From contig JAKBNO010000075.1 of assembly GCA_021831005.1 (NCBI GenBank), positions 1 through 14,843 of the forward strand: a DNA stretch of 14,843 bases. The letters run 5' to 3'. The notes under the pieces were generated by a model, which made no database searches, was not told the origin of the DNA, and saw only the letters and a list, made by a program, of their open reading frames with translations. The translations under genes and the position numbers were made by a program. Source of the stretch: Thermoplasmata archaeon. Lineage in GTDB: Archaea > Thermoplasmatota > Thermoplasmata > Thermoplasmatales > GCA-001856825. Positions 1-6,202 of this stretch are shown in pieces; position 1 is the first letter of the stretch, and each line of letters opens with the position of its first letter.

Positions 1-1425
1 TTTAATGACCGAATCGTTTTCAACAATCTCGATGAAGAGTTGGATGTCTTCAACATTAACGTCGTGCCAAAGATATGTATAGGCAGGATGTAGAGGAATT
101 TTATGGGAGACGGATGCCTCAACTGCGCTCTTTTCATCCGTAATCTCGGGTAAGAACAGATACTTTTTTTGGCATATCTGTTTCCACCAAGACTCAGTGA
201 ATGCACCTGGGAACAGTACTTTGTTATTTTCTATGAATTCCCCAAACGAGATCATTATCTCTCCAAGGTCTACAATTTCTGAAATCTTGTCTCGATTGGA
301 TTCAAAAGTCTCCATATCCTTGAGGTAGACCAGACTTCCAGATTCGAGTAAGACTGTCGGTCCCTCAAGGTTAGAGTTTGCAACTACAGCTCCCGCTTTG
401 CCGGGCCTTTCCATTTTTATCTGAGTTCCTAGTGCAATAAAATCGTCCAGAACTTTCATTGTAACAGGATTTATTGCGACAGCCGCCAGTCCAGTATTTC
501 TCGATCGCCCATAACGCAGCCTGAATCCTCCTTTCCTAGATGGATAGGAGAGGGCAGGTCTCCCAGCCAACATTTCTTTCAGGTAATTTGAATTTGGATA
601 GAGATTCTTTTCTTCCTTCTTCTCCGATGAGAATGACCAGCCTTCAAGAGCAAAAGTGCTGACATATTTCTTAAGTTTCGGACCTTTCAGTATGAGTCCC
701 TCTGCAATCACAAGGGCCATACCTCCTCTTAACCGGTTAGTCTCGATGTCTGGTAGATTTCTGTGGCCAGTTATTTCGGCTTCCTCTGTGCCTTCTCCAG
801 TTATGCAAACCGGAGAACCCTCAACCGCGATTACTATTTCCTCATTGGTTGGAATATATTGGAGGTGCTGTACTCTTGCGTATAACGGGATCTCCTCCTT
901 GCTCCTCTCTACTTCTTCTCGAGTTGCTACATACTTTCCGATCCCAAATTTTCTCCTCAGCAGATCTCCTACAAAGACGCTGAGTGCTTGCGCGGTGCCA
1001 CCAGCACTCCTAATCGGTCCGGAATAATAAATTGCAAGGTAGGTATCTCCGTCCCTGTGTTTGATCTTGACCCCAGTTATGCCCTCAAGAGGAGCTACCA
1101 ATATGCCCTCAGTGAGTATTGCAAGGGCAACTCTGATCCCTTTCTCGATCTTCACTTCATCAGGACCATCGAACTTTTCTGACACAGAAAGTGCAGCCTC
1201 AATAGCAACTCTCTCTCTGTCAAACTTCTTGGACAGGGCTTTAATCGTATCTGAGGCCTCAATTCCAGTCAATGCCTGAACTCTCCCTGCGAGATCCTCT
1301 GCCTGCGGAATCTCGACGTTGGTTTCGCAATCTTTTCCCTGTGCCCTTGCCTTTTTGGCAATTTCGTACTGAAGGCTCGATTCATTCTTTAGTGTTAGAA
1401 AATATTTTTCGAGCTCTTCAGACAT
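1..1425 (-). CDS. polC: DNA polymerase II (family D) large subunit DP2, N-terminal part, cut by window edge
   Basis: This is the catalytic subunit of the archaeal D-family replicative polymerase, which works with the DP1 exonuclease subunit and PCNA at the fork. Reading the minus strand from an ATG at 1425 gives 475 residues with no stop before the window edge, so the C-terminal half (catalytic barrels and zinc sites) is missing. Family hallmarks are visible: YYSGPIRSAGGTAQALSV at residues 133-150, the RGGMALVIAEG segment near 233-243, GGFRLRYGRSRNTG near 299-312, and an LGEIMISFGEFIENNK stretch near 387-402. Full-length DP2 proteins have somewhat over 1,000 residues. The ATG is the first start after an AT-rich TATA-like box about 27 bases upstream, and no Shine-Dalgarno sequence precedes it, which suggests a leaderless transcript. 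rnhB ends 33 bases upstream on the same strand. Whether an intein interrupts the missing part cannot be judged here. Confidence 0.95.
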   Translation of the reverse strand, partial: MSEELEKYFLTLKNESSLQYEIAKKARAQGKDCETNVEIPQAEDLAGRVQALTGIEASDTIKALSKKFDRERVAIEAALSVSEKFDGPDEVKIEKGIRVALAILTEGILVAPLEGITGVKIKHRDGDTYLAIYYSGPIRSAGGTAQALSVFVGDLLRRKFGIGKYVATREEVERSKEEIPLYARVQHLQYIPTNEEIVIAVEGSPVCITGEGTEEAEITGHRNLPDIETNRLRGGMALVIAEGLILKGPKLKKYVSTFALEGWSFSSEKKEEKNLYPNSNYLKEMLAGRPALSYPSRKGGFRLRYGRSRNTGLAAVAINPVTMKVLDDFIALGTQIKMERPGKAGAVVANSNLEGPTVLLESGSLVYLKDMETFESNRDKISEIVDLGEIMISFGEFIENNKVLFPGAFTESWWKQICQKKYLFLPEITDEKSAVEASVSHKIPLHPAYTYLWHDVNVEDIQLFIEIVENDSVIK

Positions 1426-1447
1426 TAGTGAACCCATTTGATATTAG

Positions 1448-1457
1448 AATAAATATT
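1448..1457 (-). promoter_or_regulatory. TATA-like box of polC
   Basis: AATATTTATT on the minus strand is centred about 27 bases before the polC ATG. That is the distance expected between a TATA box and the transcription start, so the mRNA would begin at or next to the start codon. The box lies directly after, and partly overlaps, the rnhB stop codon. No experimental support is available in the sequence. Confidence 0.5.
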
Positions 1458-1458
1458 T

Positions 1459-2073
1459 TCAATACTCAAACAGATCCGTTGTAATTGACTTGACAGTCTT
1501 CCAGGACCTTCGTACGTGCGGAGGAAGTTTTCTGTTTTTTCTAAAGTAGTCCTTCAGGAATGTTATGGTTCGTTCATCCGACGGATACCCTGATCCAAAG
1601 TCGCCAATCTCATTCTTTATTTTGAGAACCTCTTTTTCTCTCGTGACTTTTGCAATAATGGATGCCGCGGAGACAAGGGGATAATTGACATCTGCTTTGT
1701 GCTTTGAAACTATCCCAGGATTACCACTTAATTCAGTCATCAGTTTTGAAAATCTCTCCTCATTTACGTCTGGACAGTCTATAATGTATTCATTTTCTGG
1801 TTCAATCATTCTCGCAATCGTCTTAGCCTCCAATAGATTGAGTTCATTTTTGTAAGTGGACTCATCTATTTGTTCTTCTTTGACTACTATGAATTTTACG
1901 GAAACAGCCAGACTCATGATTCTTTCAAACATCTTCTCTCTGGTTTCTTCAGAGAGGGTCTTCGAATCCCTGACTCCAATGCGTTTGATGATCTCGGGAT
2001 CTCCACATACCACCGCAACAACCATAGGGCCTATTACGGGTCCGCGTCCGGCCTCGTCACAACCACAGAGCAT
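1459..2073 (-). CDS. rnhB: Ribonuclease HII
   Basis: RNase HII cuts the RNA strand of RNA/DNA hybrids and removes ribonucleotides or primers left in DNA. Starting at the ATG at 2073 gives 204 residues, normal for archaeal RNase HII. The start is decided by the CDEAGRG motif, which family members carry within the first ten residues (acidic D6 and E7, then the G-R-G loop at 9-11). Other expected positions are D99 in YIIDCPD, D128 in KADVNYPLVSAASI, and the SGYPSD loop near 161-166. The frame stays open for 48 more codons upstream, into the end of thiQ, but that extension has no family resemblance and I take it as non-coding. No good Shine-Dalgarno sequence is near 2073, while TATAAT lies about 26 bases upstream, so translation may be leaderless. 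polC follows after 33 bases, so the two may be partly co-transcribed. Confidence 0.94.
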   Translation of the reverse strand: MLCGCDEAGRGPVIGPMVVAVVCGDPEIIKRIGVRDSKTLSEETREKMFERIMSLAVSVKFIVVKEEQIDESTYKNELNLLEAKTIARMIEPENEYIIDCPDVNEERFSKLMTELSGNPGIVSKHKADVNYPLVSAASIIAKVTREKEVLKIKNEIGDFGSGYPSDERTITFLKDYFRKNRKLPPHVRRSWKTVKSITTDLFEY

Positions 2074-2096
2074 TTCAGTTAGGATACGACTTTCAC

Positions 2097-2108
2097 CTAT
2101 TATAGAAA
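2097..2108 (-). promoter_or_regulatory. TATA-like box of rnhB
   Basis: TTTCTATAATAG on the minus strand lies in the 76-base gap after thiQ, with TATAAT ending about 26 bases before the rnhB ATG. This spacing would place the transcription start at the start codon. It suggests that rnhB does not depend only on the riboswitch-controlled thiamine operon upstream. Confidence 0.45.
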
Positions 2109-2149
2109 TTCCATCTACAATCAAACTGAAATCTGCGCACCAAGGCAAT

Positions 2150-3088
2150 TCACGACAATGGAATAGAATTTTCAAGTGAAATGTTGTCTGATTCTGAAAG
2201 GGTATCGTCGGTAACAATATTGAATCTGCCGAATTCTGTCTCGACCAGGTAGTTGTTCTTCAGACCACGTTCAAAGAAAATTATCGTTGATTTGACCTGA
2301 CCACCTGTCTTGATCTTTGATGGATGAATTGCGTAATTCCTGCCATCTTTCGTGTACAGATTGTATCCAAGGATCTTGGCTATCTCTGCTGATCTTGGTC
2401 TGTTGAGTATCTCCTCTTTATTTCCATCATCAAGTATTGACCCTTGACTCAGTACCGCAATAGAGTCGGCCAGTATTTCTGCGTCTGCGAGGTCGTGGGT
2501 GACGTAAAGGATAGAAACGCCAAACTTCTCGTGAATGTCCTTGATGTACCATCTCATCGAATTTCTCAGAAATGAATCCAAGGACGAAAGCGGTTCATCC
2601 ATCAGTAGCAAGTCTGGTCCGGTTATCAACGTTCGAGCGAGCGACACCAATTGTTTCTCTCCTCCGCTGAGTTGAGCTGGATATTTGCGAAGATGTTCTT
2701 CTATGGACAGGGTCTTGCTGATCTCTATAACTTTTCTGTTGATTTCGTGAACGTCTTTCAATCTCAGTCTGAGTCCATAAGCAATGTTTTCGGCAACAGT
2801 CATTGAATAGAACAACCCTAGATCTTGGAAAACAAATCCAATGTTCCTCTTGTTTGTGTTCACGGTAGTGATGTCCTTTCCATCCTTAACTATTAAACCG
2901 CTGTCGGGTGGTATGATACCAGCGATTGAGTTCAGAATGCTAGTCTTGCCACTCCCAGACGCACCCAGTATGACTTTGATTTCCTTGTCCTTTAGTGTAA
3001 AGCTGACATTGTCGAGAATGATATCCCCCCCAATTTTCAAGGAGATACCTTCCACCTTAAGTTTGTCCAAGAGCACCACTCTTCCCAA
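2150..3088 (-). CDS. thiQ: Thiamine ABC transporter, ATP-binding protein
   Basis: This is the ATPase that powers uptake by the ThiBPQ-type importer on the cytoplasmic face of the membrane. All nucleotide-binding motifs are present: Walker A GASGSGKT at 42-49, Q-loop Q88, signature LSGGEKQ at 140-146, Walker B LLLMDEP at 160-166 with catalytic E165, D-loop SSLD at 168-171, and switch histidine H198. About 70 residues follow the ABC core (roughly 240-312) and may be a regulatory or TOBE-like tail. The start is uncertain. The frame opens with TTG at 3088, and GTG or TTG codons at residues 4, 5, 7 and 12 are alternatives. TTG at 3070 has a GGTG just upstream and gives a typical N-terminus (MDKLKVEG). 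Its beginning overlaps the end of thiP, which implies translational coupling. The assignment to thiamine rests on the operon partners and the TPP riboswitch; the ATPase alone would only indicate an importer of the iron/spermidine/thiamine class. Confidence 0.88.
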   Translation of the reverse strand: MGRVVLLDKLKVEGISLKIGGDIILDNVSFTLKDKEIKVILGASGSGKTSILNSIAGIIPPDSGLIVKDGKDITTVNTNKRNIGFVFQDLGLFYSMTVAENIAYGLRLRLKDVHEINRKVIEISKTLSIEEHLRKYPAQLSGGEKQLVSLARTLITGPDLLLMDEPLSSLDSFLRNSMRWYIKDIHEKFGVSILYVTHDLADAEILADSIAVLSQGSILDDGNKEEILNRPRSAEIAKILGYNLYTKDGRNYAIHPSKIKTGGQVKSTIIFFERGLKNNYLVETEFGRFNIVTDDTLSESDNISLENSIPLS

Positions 3089-4604
3089 ACTGGTTGATGA
3101 TGAAAGAGGACATAAATATTACAATCAGGAATATTTCTGTCAGAAAATACGTATCCTTGAAATCCCGGAGGAGCAGAAGTTTGTAGATCCCAATCGTTAT
3201 TGTCTCCGTTGAGGGAGTGTAGACAGTCACTATGGAGGAAAATTCCCCCATAACTGTGATGAACATAAGGGAAAGTACTGTTGAAATTTCCCATCTAATT
3301 CTTGGCAGTTGAACTTTAAAGAAAGCAGCTATTGCAGATTCCCCCAGTAGTCTTGAAGAATAGGTCTCAGATGGAGAAATGGTCTCGACAGCCTGTCCCA
3401 TCATTCTCAGATTCAAGGGAACAACAATAACTGTGAAAATCAAAGTAATCAAGGCAGCTGTAATCAAGTATTCTCCGTAGACGAGGTAGTATGAAAGTGC
3501 GAGAGTCACGGGAGAAAATATCAGGGGCAACAGTACAAAAAATTGATTCCTCACCGACAATCGATATGTGGTCAGAAATATCGATATCAGGAATGCAAAG
3601 AATGTACTAACAAACGCGAACAAAATAGTATTTGTCAAAAGGGCCGAAATGGGAAGCTGCAGTCTCTTGGCAAGCTCTATTGCATTAAGATCCCAGATAG
3701 GATATCTAAAAAACATTTCAAAGAGGGGCAGCATGATAAATACAACGAAAGCCACGAGACCCACAAGCGCTACATTGTTGTAACGTCTCAATGGTGGGGG
3801 GAGAGTAGAATCATTCCTCTGAGCATTCGATCTGATCGAGAGATATGCGTAAAGCGGAGCTACTAAGATCAGGATCTGCAGCAGCCCCAGGAAAGAAGCA
3901 GTAGAGAATGGAAAACGAGCGAAGGTTGGAAAAACGTCCTTGAACTCATAGATCATGACCTCCATTGTCGAGAATGATGGACCCCCTATTATCAATGGAA
4001 GACTGAATCCCTCAAACGATAGTATAAATGTAAAAATTCCACCGAGTAAGCCACCCCGAAGAGTGTTGGGAAGATATAATCTTGTTACAATCTGAGCGTC
4101 GCTAGCCCCAAGGGTCCGGGCCGAGTATACCTCCCTCATGTTGGTTGAGTAACCGGTTGAAAATGCCAGAACAGCTATCATAGGAGCATTATAGATGACG
4201 TTGCCGTAGATTATCTCCCAGAACCTGGAAGAGAATCCAAAGAGGGATATGATCCCAAGTGACATTATGATCCCCGGCAGAACATATGTCACCAAGAGAA
4301 GCGAGATCAACGTACTTTTCATTCTTCCGCTGTAGATTATGAGTAGAGTTCCAAAGAAGAGACCCATTGGTAGAGATACTGCAGTTGAGACCGTAGCCTG
4401 AACTACAGATTGCTTAACAGACGCAAGGAGTACCTGTACGAACACTCTTGAAAATGAAACGTGAACGGAGTAATAAATCAGAAAGAAGAGAGGAATCAGT
4501 GCTACCACTATGACGTAACCGCTAACATACACCAGCGAAATTGATCCACTAACCTTCGATCGAATTCCACTCAAGGGTCCAGGCTCCAATATTGTTTGCT
4601 GCAC
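3057..4604 (-). CDS. thiP: Thiamine ABC transporter, fused two-domain permease
   Basis: This is the membrane channel of the thiamine importer. The 515-residue protein contains two binding-protein-dependent permease domains in one chain, as in bacterial ThiP and FbpB. Each half carries the cytoplasmic EAA-type loop that contacts the ATPase: YSARTLGASDAQIVTRLYLP at 160-179 and YSSRLLGESAIAAFFKVQLP at 415-434. Many hydrophobic membrane segments are present (for example near 27-46, 97-122, 277-298, 323-345, 380-397, 488-503). The most upstream start is a GTG at 4604, two codons after an in-frame stop, which overlaps thiB by 56 bases. A TTG at 4574 preceded by GGAG nine bases earlier would shorten this to 26 bases. 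Overlap with both thiB and thiQ points to one tightly coupled mRNA. Confidence 0.9.
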   Translation of the reverse strand: MQQTILEPGPLSGIRSKVSGSISLVYVSGYVIVVALIPLFFLIYYSVHVSFSRVFVQVLLASVKQSVVQATVSTAVSLPMGLFFGTLLIIYSGRMKSTLISLLLVTYVLPGIIMSLGIISLFGFSSRFWEIIYGNVIYNAPMIAVLAFSTGYSTNMREVYSARTLGASDAQIVTRLYLPNTLRGGLLGGIFTFILSFEGFSLPLIIGGPSFSTMEVMIYEFKDVFPTFARFPFSTASFLGLLQILILVAPLYAYLSIRSNAQRNDSTLPPPLRRYNNVALVGLVAFVVFIMLPLFEMFFRYPIWDLNAIELAKRLQLPISALLTNTILFAFVSTFFAFLISIFLTTYRLSVRNQFFVLLPLIFSPVTLALSYYLVYGEYLITAALITLIFTVIVVPLNLRMMGQAVETISPSETYSSRLLGESAIAAFFKVQLPRIRWEISTVLSLMFITVMGEFSSIVTVYTPSTETITIGIYKLLLLRDFKDTYFLTEIFLIVIFMSSFIINQFGKSGALGQT

Positions 4605-5649
4605 TAGTCATATTGAGGTATGAATTCAGCGGGATGTAGGACGATATCGGTGGGTTCACTTTGTAAACGGAAGGGAGGGAGACATTTGAATTGGCCGGGT
4701 ATGTCCACTCATTGAGAGGTATGAGACTCTGCACATTGGCTCCAAGAAGCCAGTTTACAAATTTCTCGTCAATGCTCTTGTGAGTTGAGGAATTCAGGAT
4801 CGCTGCACCCAAAACTTCCATCCAGGCATAGCTCTTGCCGTTGTAATGGAAGGCGGTAGTCCCAATAGCCGAATAGTTGAAGTATGCGTTGTAGGCAGGA
4901 TCCGTTGCATAAGAGTATACCATCTGTCTTTGGCCGTTCTCAAAGAGACTGAATGCAGAATCCCAGCCGTTACTCACCTCTATTCCTTTCGAATTGTTCC
5001 AGAAAGTCGTCCAGTTTTCATGAAGAACTTTACTATAAAAGGCGATTTGTCCGAGCAGAAATTCCTCTCCATTTATGCTGCTAGATGGATTCTCTACTAT
5101 GTACTGCTTTGCGATAGTGGAGTTTGAAAGATCTGAATACGATAGGTTTTGCAGAATGCTCGAGCTCAGGGGTCCCGAAAGATTATAATCCGTTGTCAGA
5201 GGGGAATATTCATACGGTACTACGTAGCCCGAAGACTGTATGAATTCGGATAATGATTTGTTGATGTAAGTCTCGTTGCTCACATTGAAGTGGTACAGGA
5301 GTCCGCTGTTGGCGGCCAGATAAGAATCAATGTTGTTCAGTCCTATGACAATATCGTATCCCTTTCCCTTTGTCTGATTGATTTGATCGTACAGGTCACC
5401 GGATGCGGTTACAATCTTGATCTTGACGTGGTACCACGCCTCAAAATTCCCGATAAGGTAATCCATCGTTTGGTTAACGTTAGCTCCACTCTGGAAAAAA
5501 GATCCGTAAGTCAGTATCGTGATCGTCGGCTCGCTTGATGGTGCGATGTCTGGATACACGATATAAACCAAAGCTGCTGCAACCACTACTATTCCCACAA
5601 CTACGTACACGCTGTAATTAGTTTTTTTCTTTATTACTTCATCACTCAT
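4549..5649 (-). CDS. thiB: Thiamine-binding protein of ABC transporter, membrane-anchored
   Basis: This is the extracytoplasmic solute receptor that captures thiamine (or its phosphates) and delivers it to ThiP. The 366-residue protein starts with a short basic segment and one hydrophobic helix (about 13-34), probably a signal anchor since no lipobox cysteine is present. Many N-x-S/T sequons suit an archaeal surface protein. Family hallmarks, as I recall them from ThiB of enterobacteria, recur in order: ILTYGSF near 45-51, YDIVIGLNN near 98-106, VVPYEYS near 143-149, YSYATDPAY at 245-253, and IPLNEWTYPAN at 310-320 followed by a VSLP motif. The ATG at 5649 is preceded by GGAGGG with six bases of spacing, a strong Shine-Dalgarno sequence by the standard of this window. 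That element belongs to the TPP riboswitch, so translation is probably turned off when TPP is plentiful. Confidence 0.9.
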   Translation of the reverse strand: MSDEVIKKKTNYSVYVVVGIVVVAAALVYIVYPDIAPSSEPTITILTYGSFFQSGANVNQTMDYLIGNFEAWYHVKIKIVTASGDLYDQINQTKGKGYDIVIGLNNIDSYLAANSGLLYHFNVSNETYINKSLSEFIQSSGYVVPYEYSPLTTDYNLSGPLSSSILQNLSYSDLSNSTIAKQYIVENPSSSINGEEFLLGQIAFYSKVLHENWTTFWNNSKGIEVSNGWDSAFSLFENGQRQMVYSYATDPAYNAYFNYSAIGTTAFHYNGKSYAWMEVLGAAILNSSTHKSIDEKFVNWLLGANVQSLIPLNEWTYPANSNVSLPSVYKVNPPISSYIPLNSYLNMTSAANNIGAWTLEWNSIEG

Positions 5650-5650
5650 T

Positions 5651-5740
5651 TCATTCCCTCCGCCAGTATTATCTGGGTCAGGTTCGTTGGGTCGATCTAC
5701 TCGATCCTCTCAGCCCACGTAAGTGAGCTCCCCTGTGATT
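5651..5740 (-). ncRNA. TPP riboswitch (THI element) controlling thiB-thiP-thiQ
   Basis: The minus strand directly before thiB carries the conserved TPP aptamer. GGGG near 5733 opens the element. A P3 stem GCTCAC (5728-5723) / GTGGGC (5718-5713) with loop TTAC flows into the invariant CTGAGA (5713-5708). GACCC (5693-5689) and GAACCTGA (5685-5678) follow, then the P5 hairpin CCAG (5676-5673) / CTGG (5666-5663) closed by ATAATA, ending in GGAGGGAA. This order and spacing is the established THI-box pattern, and TPP elements are known in Thermoplasma. GGAGGG (5661-5656) is both the P4 3' strand, which pairs with GACCC, and the Shine-Dalgarno sequence of thiB, so TPP binding should block ribosome access. 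P1 is short at best (TCA at 5738-5736 with TGA at 5653-5651). Mechanism and exact ends are inference; the aptamer identification is firm. Confidence 0.93.
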
Positions 5741-5754
5741 CACGATCGAAACGA

Positions 5755-5763
5755 GATATAAAA
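5755..5763 (-). promoter_or_regulatory. TATA box of the thiBPQ operon
   Basis: TTTTATAT on the minus strand (5763-5756) is centred about 26 bases before position 5733, so the predicted transcription start falls at or a few bases before the first G of the riboswitch. The leader would therefore consist of almost nothing but the aptamer. Confidence 0.6.
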
Positions 5764-5811
5764 CTATTCTCGCCGACTATGGGTTAAAAATACTCCCAAA
5801 AGCTGCAAATT

Positions 5812-5828
5812 TTAGAAACAATTTCTAA
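5812..5828. repeat. 17-base perfect inverted repeat
   Basis: Seven-base arms TTAGAAA and TTTCTAA flank a CAA spacer. It lies about 50 bases upstream of the thiB TATA box and some 390 bases upstream of guaB. The size and symmetry fit a dimeric winged-helix regulator's operator, but the sequence alone does not prove this, and such AT-rich palindromes also arise by chance. Confidence 0.5.
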
Positions 5829-5883
5829 GACAATTGATCGAATTCCTAGTTGGAGAGCAAAAGACTTAGGCCATTTAAAATAA

Positions 5884-5898
5884 CTACAATTTTTGTAG
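5884..5898. repeat. 15-base perfect inverted repeat
   Basis: Six-base arms CTACAA and TTGTAG around TTT, in the same divergent region as the repeat at 5812. It could be a small hairpin or an operator half; no function is visible. Confidence 0.4.
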
Positions 5899-6159
5899 GG
5901 GTCGAAGCAGTCTTTTTGTACCATTCTTCTTATTTGTTTTATGACTCAACAAAAAAACGCAGTAATACAATCACTTATCAATATCAAGCCAGATTCTCAG
6001 TGGTTGGAGATGATGTTTTTCAATTCCAAAACAAGCTCAAATTTTATCGTCGGGTAACTACAAATTATGCATCAATTCGACCCGCCAGTTCTGTCACACA
6101 CTCATTTTCGCCACAAAATCTCGAAGTCTGTAATCTGTCTGGAATAAGGCTCTGTCCAG

Positions 6160-6185
6160 CTATATTTGGATAACATTTTATTATC
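6160..6185 (+). promoter_or_regulatory. Probable guaB promoter
   Basis: Two TATA-like boxes precede guaB. CTATATTTGG (6160-6169) would give a leader of about a dozen bases carrying AGGGGT close to the ATG. CATTTTATTATC (6174-6185) would give a leaderless mRNA. I cannot choose between them from sequence alone. Confidence 0.45.
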
Positions 6186-6202
6186 ACATACGTTAGGGGT
6201 AT

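Larger units (their letters stand above)
5764..6160. other. AT-rich divergent intergenic region between thiB and guaB
   Basis: About 400 bases without a gene I can defend. It holds two short perfect inverted repeats: TTAGAAA-CAA-TTTCTAA (5812-5828) and CTACAA-TTT-TTGTAG (5884-5898). Either could be an operator or a small hairpin. From about 5930 to 6170 the plus strand has one open frame with no recognisable protein and with arginine codons (CGC, CGT, CGG, CGA) unlike the AGA/AGG use of neighbouring genes, so I do not call it as a gene. No tRNA, transposon ends or long repeats were seen. Confidence 0.6.

Noticed and set aside
656..1484. Several plus-strand frames of 64-123 codons opposite the first 1.4 kb
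   Set aside because: They are antisense shadows of polC, whose own frame is open for 475 codons with clear DP2 motifs.
2074..2217. 48-codon upstream extension of the RNase HII frame
   Set aside because: It runs through the end of thiQ, and RNase HII proteins begin within a few residues of the DEAGRG motif. The ATG at 2073 gives the normal length.
3037..3294. 85-codon minus-strand frame with an apparent ATG
   Set aside because: It is an out-of-frame shadow within thiP; the residues have no family character.
4556..5847. GATCGAATTCC found both at the thiB-thiP junction and in the divergent region
   Set aside because: An 11-base match made of common restriction-site-like words, once within coding sequence; most likely chance.
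5850..6173. Open plus-strand frame of 107 codons starting TTG before guaB
   Set aside because: No recognisable family, non-standard start, no Shine-Dalgarno sequence, composition of the surrounding intergenic DNA, and CGN arginine codons unlike the neighbours. Kept only as a remark; a protein match in another genome would reverse this.
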